In this document: in pieces, positions 8,803 through 18,206 of the stretch | How positions within the stretch are numbered: position 1 is the stretch's first letter | Layout of the letters: each line of letters opens with the position of its first letter | Assembly (NCBI GenBank): GCA_002239045.1 | Contig: MPNN01000001.1 | Span: 310,001-374,000 of the forward strand | Source of the DNA: SAR202 cluster bacterium bin127 | GTDB lineage: Bacteria; Chloroflexota; Dehalococcoidia; Lucifugimonadales; Lucifugimonadaceae | Reading direction: 5' to 3' | Length of the DNA: 64,000 nt | Position numbers and translations under genes: made by a program | The notes under the pieces: generated by a model | What the model was told of the DNA's origin: nothing | The model's database searches: none | Seen by the model: the letters and a program-made list of their open reading frames with translations, nothing else

Positions 8803-9975
8803 ATGGGTAACGCGCCAATCATCGAACGTATTGAGCTTTCTAGATACCGCATCCCGACGTACGACTTGGCGACCGATGTCAGTTTCGCCATGGGGCAGTT
8901 CTACCAACCCGGCGCACACGGAACAAGAGGCCGGGTCGGCATCAAGATCCACACCGACCAAGGCGTTACCGGCGAATACATGAGCGGCGCGCCCGCGACC
9001 TACGAACAAATCCTCATGTTCGTCAACTTCCTGATCGGCAGAAGCGCGCTGGAAAGAGAACGCTTCTACAACCAGGCGAAATCGATCCTCAGAAAGAACG
9101 ACCGCATGGGTATCGGCCCCATCGATGTCGCGCTCTGGGATCTCGCCGGAAAGTACCACAACGCGCCGATCTATCAGCTTCTGGGCGGCCACCGCAAGAA
9201 GCTGCCTTGCTACGCCAGCACCTATCACGCCGACCGAGAACCCGACGGCCTCAGCAGCCCTGAAGCATACGCCGATTTCGCCCAACAGTGTCTTGAGATG
9301 GGCTATCCCGGATTCAAAATCCACTCTTGGGGCGAGGTCGATATCAAACGTGAGATCGACACCGTCCGCGCCGTAGGAGAGCGCGTCGGTGGCAAGATGG
9401 CGCTCATGACCGATCCGTGCTGTGTCTACGACACCTTCGCAGACACCTTGGCAGTCGGACGCGCCTGCGACGACTACAACTATTACTGGTACGAAGACCC
9501 GATGCGCGATGGCGGCGTCTCACTCTGGGCCCACAAACAGCTGAAGAAGATGATTAAGACGCCGCTTCTTCAAGGTGAACACGTCCACCTGGTTGAGGCG
9601 CACACCGACATGGCCATCGCGGAAGCCACCGACTTCTGGCGCGCCGACTCCGATTACGACGGGGGCATTACCGGCGTCATGAAGATCGCCCACGCCGCCG
9701 AAGGGTTCGGCATGGACCTTGAACTCCACATCTCAAGCCCTCCCCATCGCCACTGTATGGCCGCTATCCGCAACTCGAACTTCAACGAAATGGGCCTAGT
9801 ACACCCCAAAATCGTCGAGACCGGACCCGGCCTCTATAAATCCGACTACGCAGACCAGATCGACTCCATCGACAAAGACGGAAACGTCACCGTCCCTGAA
9901 GGGCCCGGCCTTGGCGTCGAATATGATTGGAAAGGCTTAGAACAGTACCGCGTGGACACGGTTGTGATCAAATAG
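8803..9975 (+). CDS. Enolase-superfamily enzyme (mandelate racemase/muconate lactonizing group)
   Basis: A 390-residue enzyme of the mandelate-racemase-like part of the enolase superfamily, which abstracts a proton alpha to a carboxylate, often to dehydrate sugar acids. The capping domain is residues 1-125. The barrel carries K172-x-H174, metal ligands D204 (MTDPCC), E231 (YEDPMRD) and E259 (LLQGEH), and the general-base candidate H309 (LELHIS). Having His in place of the second Lys of K-x-K is known in some subgroups. The substrate is unknown; a sugar-acid dehydratase is a reasonable guess. It is convergent with the peptide-binding lipoprotein gene. Confidence 0.93.
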   Translation: MGNAPIIERIELSRYRIPTYDLATDVSFAMGQFYQPGAHGTRGRVGIKIHTDQGVTGEYMSGAPATYEQILMFVNFLIGRSALERERFYNQAKSILRKNDRMGIGPIDVALWDLAGKYHNAPIYQLLGGHRKKLPCYASTYHADREPDGLSSPEAYADFAQQCLEMGYPGFKIHSWGEVDIKREIDTVRAVGERVGGKMALMTDPCCVYDTFADTLAVGRACDDYNYYWYEDPMRDGGVSLWAHKQLKKMIKTPLLQGEHVHLVEAHTDMAIAEATDFWRADSDYDGGITGVMKIAHAAEGFGMDLELHISSPPHRHCMAAIRNSNFNEMGLVHPKIVETGPGLYKSDYADQIDSIDKDGNVTVPEGPGLGVEYDWKGLEQYRVDTVVIK

Positions 9976-10014
9976 CACGCTTCGAAATCACCTGCAACGC
10001 CGCGCGCGTAATGG

Positions 10015-11712
10015 CTACCGCCGCCACTCCGCAATGTTCCACAACTCGCTGTCCCAAGCGTTCATCCGCACGCCCTTCAGCGTGTCGAGGTGCGCCGATA
10101 CCAATCCGCGGTTGACCAGCGGAATCTCGACGTAGCTTTGGACGTATAGATCGTTGAGCCGCTTGATCAATTCATCGCGTGCCACCCCAGTCGGCGTCTC
10201 AGCCAACCGTTCGTAGACGTCGTCGTAATTCGGGTCGCAAGCCCGTGCGATATTTCCATGCGACCAGTTGTCTTCGCGGGTCGGCACGTGCTTGCAGGTC
10301 AGATCCGATAGATACGACTGCGGATCGATTCCGGAACCGTTCGCATACATCTGCACGTCGGCGAAGAACCTGCGGTACGTCATCGCCGCGTCGTCGATCG
10401 GATCACCACCGAAGAACAGCGCCGCGTCATGATGCGTGATCGTCACATCGATCCCGATCTGCGACCACCACTCGCTGATCAATTCTTGGGTCGCCTGCCG
10501 CACATCGTTGGTCGAAGTCTGGAAAACGACGCTCAGCGGTGTCCCGTTGAACTCTCGAACGCCGTCGCCATCAGTGTCTACCGCGCCCACATCATCCAAC
10601 AAGCGATTCGCCCCAGCAATGTCCTGTGTCAGACATTCATCGTTTGCGGACGATACATAGTTCGGAGGCCCGGTAATCAGGTTGCATGTTGCTTGGCCTG
10701 CCACGCCATAGAGGTCGGCAGCCAGCCGCTCACGGTCGATCGCCATGGACATCGCTTTACGAATGTCCCCGTTTGACAGAAACGGATGCGCATTATTCCC
10801 GTTCATGTATTCCGATCTGTCATCACCCAACGCCGGATCAGGGTTGGTCTGATTTAGGACGACTCGTTCCACCATGCTCGAGAACGCGACGACCCTTGTA
10901 CCGTCGCCCATTCCCTCGAGACGGTTCAATTCGTCGGGCGCGATCTGAAGATTCCACGCGTAGTCCGATTCGCCCGTCTCCAACACGGATCGCGCCGCGC
11001 TCAACGCGTCGCCGCCACCCCTGAGCACTACTCGGTCGAAATACGGCTCGTCACCTCGATACTCGGGATTGCGCTCGTAAACCGCCTCCTCGTTCGATGT
11101 GAAACCCACTATCCGGTACGGGCCGGCGCCAATCGGTTCAAATCGTTGGTCGCAAGAACTTTCGGCTGACAGACAATCCTCGAACTGCGACGCACTGATG
11201 ATCGGTGTCCCACTGCCAACGAATGCCACGTACGGGTAGGGCGTCGGTGCCTCGAACGAGATCTTGACCGTCTCGCTATCGATCGCTTCAACGTTTGTTA
11301 TGCCGTCGAACGAACTCTCTCTGGTGCAACCGGTATTCGGATTGGTGCAGTATCGCCAAGTAAACACCACGTCGTCAGCTGTAAGACCGCTGCCATCCGA
11401 CCACTTCAGACCTTTCTTCAATGCCCAAGTTATCGAGGTCAGGTCCGAAGAAACGCCTTCACCCACCACGGGAACTGACGCCGCCAAAACTGGCACGATG
11501 TTTCCACTAGGGTCGTACCGGGCTAACGGCTCCAAAGTGATCGCCGCCGCATCGATGTCTTTGATGCCCCCGGAATGGTAGGCGCTGGGCACCGACGGCG
11601 CCTGCCAGTAGACGATCGTCAGCACCTTTTCCTCTTCTTGGAATCCCAGCTGACAGGACAAAATCGACAACGCAACTAGCGTGGCGACAACAACATTCAA
11701 TCGGCTCTGCAT
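10015..11712 (-). CDS. ABC transporter substrate-binding lipoprotein, family 5 (peptide type)
   Basis: A 565-residue solute-binding protein of the oligopeptide/nickel class. The N-terminus is a lipoprotein signal ending with the lipobox-like ILSC at residue 20, so it is expected to be anchored outside the membrane. Family features include PLARYDPSGNIVPVLAASVP, WSDGSGLTADDVVFTWRY and the late block FLSNGDIRKAMSMAIDRERL. No permease or ATPase genes are adjacent, so it must pair with a transporter encoded elsewhere. Ligand specificity cannot be read from the sequence. Confidence 0.93.
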   Translation of the reverse strand: MQSRLNVVVATLVALSILSCQLGFQEEEKVLTIVYWQAPSVPSAYHSGGIKDIDAAAITLEPLARYDPSGNIVPVLAASVPVVGEGVSSDLTSITWALKKGLKWSDGSGLTADDVVFTWRYCTNPNTGCTRESSFDGITNVEAIDSETVKISFEAPTPYPYVAFVGSGTPIISASQFEDCLSAESSCDQRFEPIGAGPYRIVGFTSNEEAVYERNPEYRGDEPYFDRVVLRGGGDALSAARSVLETGESDYAWNLQIAPDELNRLEGMGDGTRVVAFSSMVERVVLNQTNPDPALGDDRSEYMNGNNAHPFLSNGDIRKAMSMAIDRERLAADLYGVAGQATCNLITGPPNYVSSANDECLTQDIAGANRLLDDVGAVDTDGDGVREFNGTPLSVVFQTSTNDVRQATQELISEWWSQIGIDVTITHHDAALFFGGDPIDDAAMTYRRFFADVQMYANGSGIDPQSYLSDLTCKHVPTREDNWSHGNIARACDPNYDDVYERLAETPTGVARDELIKRLNDLYVQSYVEIPLVNRGLVSAHLDTLKGVRMNAWDSELWNIAEWRR

Positions 11713-11926
11713 GGCGGGTGTCCTGATCTATCTCGGTGCCGAACAGCTACGAAATCAAATTGATTACGCAGCAATCGAAAGAAGATTCTAAAACCGTAAT
11801 TGAAATGACAGATTCTTCAGTGAGGAGAACTTGAAAAATACACGTAGATTTTCAGTTTTCCCCAAAACAGCGAACTAAACCGACATTCAAAAGACAAACC
11901 GCTTTGCGTCCTCGGAATCGTTATAT

Positions 11927-13066
11927 CTAGCTCGACTCCGAAACGTCGATTTCACCTGCTTCCAGTCCCTCGTTTTCTGACTCACTGGCGGCGCTTGGCA
12001 CCTCATCCCACTCACGCGCTATATAGCGAATCACGTCTCGGCCCATAGATACCAACGGCGGCCCGAATATTATCCCCCAAATCCCGAAGAAATGACCGCC
12101 GACGATGATGACAAAGATCACCGCCACCGGATGGAGATTCAACGTCCCAGCTTGCACCCGCGGCACCAACAAAGTGTTTTCAACCAGCTGCACGCCAAGG
12201 TATAGCACCGCCACCCAGATCACCTTCTCCGGCGCGGTTGCCAAGGTCACTAGAATGCCCGCCGCACCTCCGATCAACGGGCCGACTATCGGGATCATCT
12301 CCGACAATCCAGCTATGACCCCCAATACCGCCGCGAATGGAACCCCCATCGCCATTAAACCGATCGTTACCGCAATCCCCACGATCGCTCCCAATATCAG
12401 TTGACCACGCAAATACCCGCCGACAGCCTTGTCACCGATCTTTGCCACGTCCACCAGGTACGGTCGCAACGCTTTGGGAAACGGCGCAAGCAAACTTGAA
12501 CCCACCTGTTTCGAATCCTTGACGAAGTAGAAAATCAGTACCGGCATCGTCGCGAATCCGATGATCAACGCGAAGGTTTCAGAGACCAATCCGACGGTGT
12601 TCGGCAACACTTCCCAAGCGGCATCCACGAGGATTGCGCCCGCGCCCGCGATGTTTTCTTCAATCTGAACACGCACTTCATCAGGAACCAATTCAGCGTT
12701 CTCGCCGACCCAACGTTCGATAGTCATGCGCGAAGAATTGAAGAACGTCGGGAAATTGTCGATGAAATCTTTCCCTTGTTCGATCGTCGGCGGTATCACG
12801 AGCACCATCGAACCTGCAAATATGCCGATCGCCAAGAGGAATATCAACCCGACCGCAATCCCACGACTCAGCCCCGGGCGTCTGTCGCTCCACGGCATCA
12901 CCCGCACAATCACGTTCGCCAACGGGAGCAACACGTAGGCGATCAACGCACTGAACATCACCGTAATCAACACCGATCCCAACACGTAGAAAAGCACCAG
13001 CAACGCGACAAAAACAGCCGCCGCGCTCAACATCAAGAAGCGCTTGCGTTTCAGCTCTTGGTTCAA
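11927..13066 (-). CDS. AI-2E family transporter (PerM/UPF0118)
   Basis: A 379-residue membrane protein of the AI-2E/UPF0118 family. It has the typical arrangement: two N-terminal membrane helices, a soluble loop at about 70-160, then a bundle of further helices holding the conserved GVIAGLSEMIPIVGPLIGG block. The VAVIFVIIVGGHFFGIWGIIFGPP stretch comes near the end. Members have been linked to autoinducer-2 export or Na+/H+ exchange; which applies here is unknown. The acidic C-terminal tail (ESENEGLEAGEID) is an unremarkable extension. It follows the aldo/keto reductase gene on the same strand by 52 bases. Confidence 0.93.
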   Translation of the reverse strand: MNQELKRKRFLMLSAAAVFVALLVLFYVLGSVLITVMFSALIAYVLLPLANVIVRVMPWSDRRPGLSRGIAVGLIFLLAIGIFAGSMVLVIPPTIEQGKDFIDNFPTFFNSSRMTIERWVGENAELVPDEVRVQIEENIAGAGAILVDAAWEVLPNTVGLVSETFALIIGFATMPVLIFYFVKDSKQVGSSLLAPFPKALRPYLVDVAKIGDKAVGGYLRGQLILGAIVGIAVTIGLMAMGVPFAAVLGVIAGLSEMIPIVGPLIGGAAGILVTLATAPEKVIWVAVLYLGVQLVENTLLVPRVQAGTLNLHPVAVIFVIIVGGHFFGIWGIIFGPPLVSMGRDVIRYIAREWDEVPSAASESENEGLEAGEIDVSESS

Positions 13067-13118
13067 TTCATGGCCCCCACCGATCTACGACACCCGTATA
13101 GGTTGACACAACCTCAAA

Positions 13119-13997
13119 TCAAGCCGCTGCGGGAATAGCCAGATCAGGCAAGGGCAGGGGAGGACGTTGCGACTCTTCCACGGCTCGCATCTGGTCTTCG
13201 GACAATGGTGCAAAACGTTCTGCCGCGTCTAACACCTTCGGCAAGAGGCTGATCTCACCGCAACTCGGTGCGGTGTGCACTCCATGCGAGAGCACCCACC
13301 ACAGCGAAGCATCGATATCCGACTGCTCACGATGAGGATCGTACCAAGTGTTCGTCTGCTTCTCGCCATCGCCCCAACCGCCACGAGCGATCATCTTGAT
13401 CGTCTGCACCCCGATGTTCCGCTCTTCACATACCGCAAGGAGACTCTCCGTCACATCTCGATAACCCGCATCCCTTGCCGCCGCTGGGTTCAACGGAAAC
13501 ATCACCGTATCGAAATCGAAACGTTCCAACGCTTCGAGAATCGTCTCCGGAACCTCGGGACCGTGCCCGGTGATTCCGAGCCATTTCGTCAACCCCTGCT
13601 CCCGCATCTCGACAAGCGTTTCAAGCGAACCGCCCGGGGAGGTTGCCAACTCCAACTGCTCCATGTTCCCCACTGAGTGAAGCTGAAACAGGTCGAAATC
13701 TTCGATGTTCATCCGTCGCATGATGCTTTCGACATCCCGCCAAGCACCGTCTCGATCACGAACTGCGGTCTTCGCACCCACGAAAATCCCTTGCTTGCGA
13801 ATCTCTGGCATCCAAGGCGCCACCCGTTCCATCGCGTGCCCATAGGTCGGCGCAATATCGAAATGGTTCACACCAGCATCTAAAACCAACTGAATCGCCG
13901 GGTCTGCTGCATCCTGGTCCACATATCCGACCGCGTACGTTCCGAACGAAACGACCGTGCTATCGTGACCCGTCCGCCCAAGAGTGCGTTTCTGCAT
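13119..13997 (-). CDS. Aldo/keto reductase
   Basis: A 292-residue NADPH-dependent aldo/keto reductase with a TIM-barrel fold. It begins with the usual RTLGRTGHDSTVVSFGTYAVG. It carries the catalytic Asp and Tyr in FDIAPTYGHA, the Lys in GAKTAVRD, and the HSVGN loop that replaces the usual LHxxD region. The C-terminal cofactor half is compact. The substrate is unknown. It lies between the AI-2E gene and vapC, all on the minus strand. A short palindrome, AGGTTG-ACA-CAACCT, at 13100-13114 lies just past its stop and before the AI-2E gene. Confidence 0.92.
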   Translation of the reverse strand: MQKRTLGRTGHDSTVVSFGTYAVGYVDQDAADPAIQLVLDAGVNHFDIAPTYGHAMERVAPWMPEIRKQGIFVGAKTAVRDRDGAWRDVESIMRRMNIEDFDLFQLHSVGNMEQLELATSPGGSLETLVEMREQGLTKWLGITGHGPEVPETILEALERFDFDTVMFPLNPAAARDAGYRDVTESLLAVCEERNIGVQTIKMIARGGWGDGEKQTNTWYDPHREQSDIDASLWWVLSHGVHTAPSCGEISLLPKVLDAAERFAPLSEDQMRAVEESQRPPLPLPDLAIPAAA

Positions 13998-14016
13998 TGA
14001 AATCCTCGCTTTGAAA

Positions 14017-14418
14017 TTACTGTTCGCTCAACAGTCTTGCGCCGTCCAGTCTCGCAAGTTTACGGTCGAATGTGTAGAGCGGCGTAGCCCCATGGTCATC
14101 GGCCGCTGCGAGGATCATCAGATCCGCAAAGTCGACACCGCCTTGCATGTATCTGTATGCCGCGTGGGTCATCGTGCGATCATTTTCCACGATCAAGTCG
14201 CCAGAGGCGATTAGCTCCAATATTGCGGCGCCGATCGTTGCCCTAGGCAGTTTGTATACGCGCTCAAGAACCCACACGAGTTCGATCACAACTTCACGAC
14301 ACACAAATCCGGGATTGTGAGTTGTGAGTCCGTCGAGCAAACGGTTTGCTGCTGCAGACTGTTCCACATCGTCGTCCAAGAGGGACCGAACGATGACGTT
14401 GGTGTCAACAGCGATCAC
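14017..14418 (-). CDS. vapC: PIN-domain toxin, VapC-like
   Basis: A 133-residue PIN-domain ribonuclease. Acidic catalytic residues are visible as D5 (AVDTNVIVRSLL), the Glu in VIELVWVLE and the Asp in VDFADLMILAAA, plus the final TFDRKLARLDG. VapC toxins cut specific RNAs when released from their antitoxin. The gene overlaps the AbrB-type antitoxin gene by four bases, the usual arrangement of a vapBC operon with the antitoxin first. Confidence 0.93.
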   Translation of the reverse strand: MIAVDTNVIVRSLLDDDVEQSAAANRLLDGLTTHNPGFVCREVVIELVWVLERVYKLPRATIGAAILELIASGDLIVENDRTMTHAAYRYMQGGVDFADLMILAAADDHGATPLYTFDRKLARLDGARLLSEQ

Positions 14419-14663
14419 GATCCCATGGCGCTCTCGATGGCGCCTTCCACGATGCCTCTATCCATGTCTTCAAGCGAGACCGGAGGCCCATTGTATTTCA
14501 GCATGCCGTAAAGCCTAGATGCTCGGAGTATGGGCATCATCATCACCTTGCCGTCGGCCAAAATGGCATATCGCACCCGGTCGCCTGGTTCAACCCCAAG
14601 CGCCTCCCGCACCGCCTTGGGTATGGTCGTTTGTCCTTTGGATGTAATTCCAGATTCGATCAA
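14415..14663 (-). CDS. vapB: AbrB/MazE-type antitoxin, VapB-like
   Basis: An 82-residue antitoxin with the swapped-hairpin AbrB DNA-binding fold: SGITSKGQTTIPKAVREALGVEPGDRVRYAI. The C-terminal half should wrap the VapC toxin. It is the first gene of the pair and likely represses its own promoter, as is usual for the family. The four-base overlap with vapC supports translational coupling. The annotation is confident; target sites were not identified. Confidence 0.92.
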   Translation of the reverse strand: MIESGITSKGQTTIPKAVREALGVEPGDRVRYAILADGKVMMMPILRASRLYGMLKYNGPPVSLEDMDRGIVEGAIESAMGS

Positions 14664-14744
14664 GGCAAATCTCCTTCGTCATTACCAGACATGATATCAC
14701 ATTGCTTTCAATCTCAGGGTAAGGAATTGATTGCCGTTGCATTG

Positions 14745-15827
14745 TCAACTAACGTTCTCGGCTGCAACCCGACGCGCCCGCGGCCCATTGAGCAGCACGC
14801 CTATCCATGTGTATCTCACTCCGTACTGGTAAACGACCAACAGGGCAGCGGTCACCACCGCAATGACAAGCGCCACTTCCAGATGAACGTTGAAAGTCAA
14901 CTCAGCCGCAATCCACTGCGCGCCATATATCAAAACCAGATGCCACAGATAGATCCAATACGACGCATCCGATACGTACCGAACCCAAAATCGATCCTTC
15001 GAAGCAATGATCTTGAACAGTCCCATCAAACCGAAACACGCCGCCCACGCGTACACGATCTGCAGAACACTCGAGACGAGATGAGCTACCGACCCTTTGT
15101 CTACAAACTCGAAATGCAGACCAACGAAGAATACGGGTATCACCGGTACGAGCGCGACGGCCCAGCGCCGCATGACCGATACACCCACCTGGTACATGAA
15201 CGCCCCAAAAATGAAAAAACATGCATAGTAAGCCAGCACCAGCGGATTGACCCACAACTGAGCCGATGTGTCCGGCCCCCAAGTCTGCTCGGTCATCAGC
15301 AACTGCGGAACCAAAACCAACGGGATCAAACCCCACCAGAACCGCCGATCAAGGAGTTTGTCGTAAACGGAGATGAAACCAACAAAAACCCCAACTAACA
15401 GCAGCAACACCCACAGGAACCAAAGGTGATGAAGACTCCAACTCCAACTTAAGAGCACGATCCACGCGGCACCTGCGAAATCTACCTCGCCGTCGTGCGT
15501 AAATATCCACCAAAGGGACTGTAACGGGACAATAGTGAAAACTCCGATCAACAATGGCAATCCGACGCGTTTGAACCGGTGCATGATCAACGCATGTGTC
15601 CCACGCCGCTGCCAAAGCAGGGCAGTGAAGAATCCGCTCAACAGAAAGAAGACGGGCATCCGAAACCCGTGAATCGCATACACGATGTCGTCGTACGGCA
15701 GGTCAGGCGAAATCTCCTTCGCCACTACCGGCCAGTCTTTTGTCACCAGGAACAACGACGCATGCAACACGACGCCGAGGAGCATCGCGAAGGCGCGCAA
15801 AGCATCTAGTTCATGGAATCTGGTCAT
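14745..15827 (-). CDS. Acyltransferase 3 family membrane protein
   Basis: About 360 residues with roughly ten membrane helices and the acyltransferase-3 N-terminus: RFHELDALRAFAMLLGVVLH, whose Arg and final His are characteristic. Next comes FFLLSGFFTALLWQRRG. These enzymes O-acylate cell-surface sugars or lipids such as glucans or exopolysaccharides. It is closest in look to the MdoC/OpgC-like group. I take ATG 15827, which begins directly before the conserved RFHELDAL; the frame also has a start at 15857. The acceptor is unknown. Confidence 0.88.
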   Translation of the reverse strand: MTRFHELDALRAFAMLLGVVLHASLFLVTKDWPVVAKEISPDLPYDDIVYAIHGFRMPVFFLLSGFFTALLWQRRGTHALIMHRFKRVGLPLLIGVFTIVPLQSLWWIFTHDGEVDFAGAAWIVLLSWSWSLHHLWFLWVLLLLVGVFVGFISVYDKLLDRRFWWGLIPLVLVPQLLMTEQTWGPDTSAQLWVNPLVLAYYACFFIFGAFMYQVGVSVMRRWAVALVPVIPVFFVGLHFEFVDKGSVAHLVSSVLQIVYAWAACFGLMGLFKIIASKDRFWVRYVSDASYWIYLWHLVLIYGAQWIAAELTFNVHLEVALVIAVVTAALLVVYQYGVRYTWIGVLLNGPRARRVAAENVS

Positions 15828-15873
15828 CTCGAATGATCGGTGAATCGTAAAATCCAATTATCGAGGTTCTCAC

Positions 15874-16290
15874 ATGCGCGCCGTACTAATCGTCCTAATT
15901 GCCTCAGCCGCATTCGCCGGCTTCGGATGCGATTCGGTTTTCGACAAGGGTTGCCCAGATAACTTCGAACTCTGGGTCGAGTATCAGCTCTTCATGGGTC
16001 GCAGCGGACCGGACGGCGATATCGTCGACGATGCTGAGTGGGATGCCTTTCTTGCCGACGCCGTCACACCACGTTTTCCAGACGGCCTAACAGTTCTCGA
16101 TGGCAACGGCCAATGGCGCGGCGCGGAAGGGCAAATCCAGCGCGAGGAATCCAAGATCCTCATCATTCTGACACCAATCGACGACGAACAATCCCAAGAC
16201 TTGATCGAACAAGTCGTCACGGAATACAAGACGCGTTTCGAACAAGAATCCGTCCTCAAGACCGTAGACAAAACCTGCGTCGCTTTCTAG
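15874..16290 (+). CDS. DUF3574 lipoprotein
   Basis: A 138-residue exported protein. A short hydrophobic signal ends at GFGC (Cys19), which fits a lipobox. The mature part matches the DUF3574 pattern: CPDNFELWVEYQLFMGRS, then a WDAFLADAVTPRFPDGLTV-like block and GQWRGAEGQIQREESKILII. The family is small and periplasmic or surface-anchored, with no established function. It is divergent from the acyltransferase gene, with a short shared upstream region. Confidence 0.82.
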   Translation: MRAVLIVLIASAAFAGFGCDSVFDKGCPDNFELWVEYQLFMGRSGPDGDIVDDAEWDAFLADAVTPRFPDGLTVLDGNGQWRGAEGQIQREESKILIILTPIDDEQSQDLIEQVVTEYKTRFEQESVLKTVDKTCVAF

Positions 16291-16300
16291 AAGTCGATCC

Positions 16301-16325
16301 CCACGTCGAATTTAGTGCGACGTGG
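16301..16325. promoter_or_regulatory. Inverted repeat CCACGTCG / CGACGTGG
   Basis: A perfect 8-bp inverted repeat with a 9-base centre lies 10 bases after the DUF3574 stop. It has no T-run, so it may be a weak terminator or a protein-binding site ahead of the lipoprotein gene at 16485. Confidence 0.4.
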
Positions 16326-16484
16326 CGCGGCGACGAGATCCGGTTTTACCTTTCGGGATCGGCAGATCCATTCATCTTTCAGCTCCTGACAGGGCTGACA
16401 TAATTCTGCGACATTTCATCTCTACCTTTAGAAACATCAAGGACGTGATGAGCGTCAAAACCACCTCACGAAAGGGGATAGGAA

Positions 16485-18086
16485 ATGATTTACGAAAAGC
16501 TGATCAAGAAGACAAAGACCCTATGGATCGGTGCAGGTGTGGGAGCCGTGGCGATAGCGGTGATGCTCGCAGGTTGCACTAGCGAAACTAACGTCTTGCA
16601 CGGTCGGGATGGCGACATTACCGCCGTAAGTCAGACAGTCTCTGAGCGAGGCGGCGAAGGCACCGAGTCCGGCGGCGAAGGTTCCGGCGGCGAGCATGCC
16701 GGCGGCAGTGAGGGCAGTGGTACCGAAGGCGGTGGCGAATCTGGCGCAGCTGGCGGCGAAGAAGCCACAGCCAACCAGTTGGCCCCGGACGAGACGTTCG
16801 ATGACATACGCGGCGGCGCACGGCTCATCCTCAACTACGACAATGCAAGCAATGCCTTCACAGGCACAGTCGAGAACACGACGCGCAACACCTTGACCAG
16901 GGTCAGGATCGAAATTCACCTCTCGAACGGTACCGAACTCGGGCCCACCATCCCGATGGATCTGGCGCCCGGCCAGACCGCACCGATCACCTTGCAGTCG
17001 ACACCGGCCTCGTTCACCGGTTGGATCGCACACGCCGAGGTCGGCAGCGCTGAAGGCGGCGGTACCGAAGGTGCCGAGGCCGGAGGCGAGGGCGGCGGAG
17101 AAGGCGGTGCCGAAGGAACTGGCGGCGAGGGTGGTAGCGAATCGGCTGGCGGCGAGTCTGGCGGCAGCGGACTGGAGCTCAACGAGGCAGCGATGTCGAG
17201 CCCCATCACTCCGCTCGATCAGGCTTGGAAGGGCAACCTCGGTCCGCTAGCGATCGACGCCCGCTACGATGCCGCGACCCAGTCCGTTATCTCGACGGTC
17301 CAGAACACCACATCGCAGAAGGTCTGCTACGTCCAAGCCGAACCTCACCTGAAGTCAGGGACCACGACCGTGGGTGAGCTCGGGCCCGACAAGCTCGGCG
17401 ATCTCAACCCCGGTCAGACGGTGACTACCAATGTCAGCGTCGCCAGCGAACCCGCACTCGCAGGTGTGGCGTTTGACGGCTACGTCGTCCACATGGAAGT
17501 CTTCGACTGCGCGGGCCCAGGTCCTCAGCCTCACCCGGCCGCTCAAGGCGGCGAAGGTGGAGCCGAAGGGGCTGGCGGTGAGGGGCACGGCCCAGGCGGA
17601 GAAGGCGCAGCTGGCGGCGAAGAAGGCAGTTCGGCCAACCAGTTGGCACCGAACGAGACCTTCGACATGGTTCGGAGCGGCGCTCGGCTGATCATGAACT
17701 ACGACGCTAACAGCAACTCGTTCATGGGTAACGTCGAGAACACGACCAACGGTGTGTTGACCCGTGTCAGGATCGAAGTGCACCTGTCGAATGGGACGGA
17801 GCTAGGTCCGACGACGCCGATCAACATGGCACCCGGGCAGACCGTAGCGATAGAACTTCCATCAACGGCGGCACCGTTCACTGGCTGGGTGGCACATGCC
17901 GAGGTCGGTGGCGGTGAAGGCGGCGGCGAAAGCGGTGGTGAGCATGGCGCTGGTGGATCCGGCGGAGGCGAAGGCAGTGAGTCCGGTGGCGAAGGCTCCG
18001 GCGGCGAAAGCGGCGGAGAGCACGGCGGCGGCCGAGAGTCCGGCGGAGAGCACGGCGGTCGCGGCGAAGGGAGAGGAGGTGGATAG
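16485..18086 (+). CDS. Gly/Glu/Ser-rich three-module lipoprotein
   Basis: A 533-residue exported protein. The signal peptide ends in LAGC (Cys31), a good lipobox. Three beta-rich modules, near 97-187, 238-342 and 385-475, are joined by long Gly/Glu/Ser/Ala linkers built from GGEG, ESGG and GEHG motifs. Modules 1 and 3 are close copies: both begin NQLAP.ETFD, share LTRVRIE.HLSNGTELGPT, and end AHAEVG. Module 2 is more divergent and has two Cys. The modules resemble FxLYD-type beta sandwiches. The C-terminus is an open Gly/Glu/Arg-rich tail. ATG 16485 follows GGGGATAGGA. It precedes a two-component system and may be its target or sensor accessory. Confidence 0.85.
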   Translation: MIYEKLIKKTKTLWIGAGVGAVAIAVMLAGCTSETNVLHGRDGDITAVSQTVSERGGEGTESGGEGSGGEHAGGSEGSGTEGGGESGAAGGEEATANQLAPDETFDDIRGGARLILNYDNASNAFTGTVENTTRNTLTRVRIEIHLSNGTELGPTIPMDLAPGQTAPITLQSTPASFTGWIAHAEVGSAEGGGTEGAEAGGEGGGEGGAEGTGGEGGSESAGGESGGSGLELNEAAMSSPITPLDQAWKGNLGPLAIDARYDAATQSVISTVQNTTSQKVCYVQAEPHLKSGTTTVGELGPDKLGDLNPGQTVTTNVSVASEPALAGVAFDGYVVHMEVFDCAGPGPQPHPAAQGGEGGAEGAGGEGHGPGGEGAAGGEEGSSANQLAPNETFDMVRSGARLIMNYDANSNSFMGNVENTTNGVLTRVRIEVHLSNGTELGPTTPINMAPGQTVAIELPSTAAPFTGWVAHAEVGGGEGGGESGGEHGAGGSGGGEGSESGGEGSGGESGGEHGGGRESGGEHGGRGEGRGGG

Positions 18087-18169
18087 ATATGATCGGAAGT
18101 CGCTGTTGATAGATGTCGGTACCTCGGCCTCCGGTGCGACAATCTAATCGAGAGCACATCCGACCCAGC

Positions 18170-18199
18170 GACGCGGCGTCCGAATACGGGCGCCGCGTC
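18170..18199. terminator. GC-rich hairpin between lipoprotein and response-regulator genes
   Basis: GACGCGGCG and CGCCGCGTC pair perfectly over 9 bp around a 12-base loop. It lies about 85 bases after the lipoprotein stop and 7 bases before the response-regulator start. Only TTG follows, so it may act as an attenuator, a processing site or a partial terminator. Confidence 0.5.
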
Positions 18200-18206
18200 T
18201 TGAACC

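Noticed and set aside
16620-18080. CRISPR or simple-repeat array in the GC-rich low-complexity stretch
   Set aside because: The repeats are codons for Gly/Glu/Ser linkers in one long open frame with a lipoprotein signal; unit length and spacers are irregular.
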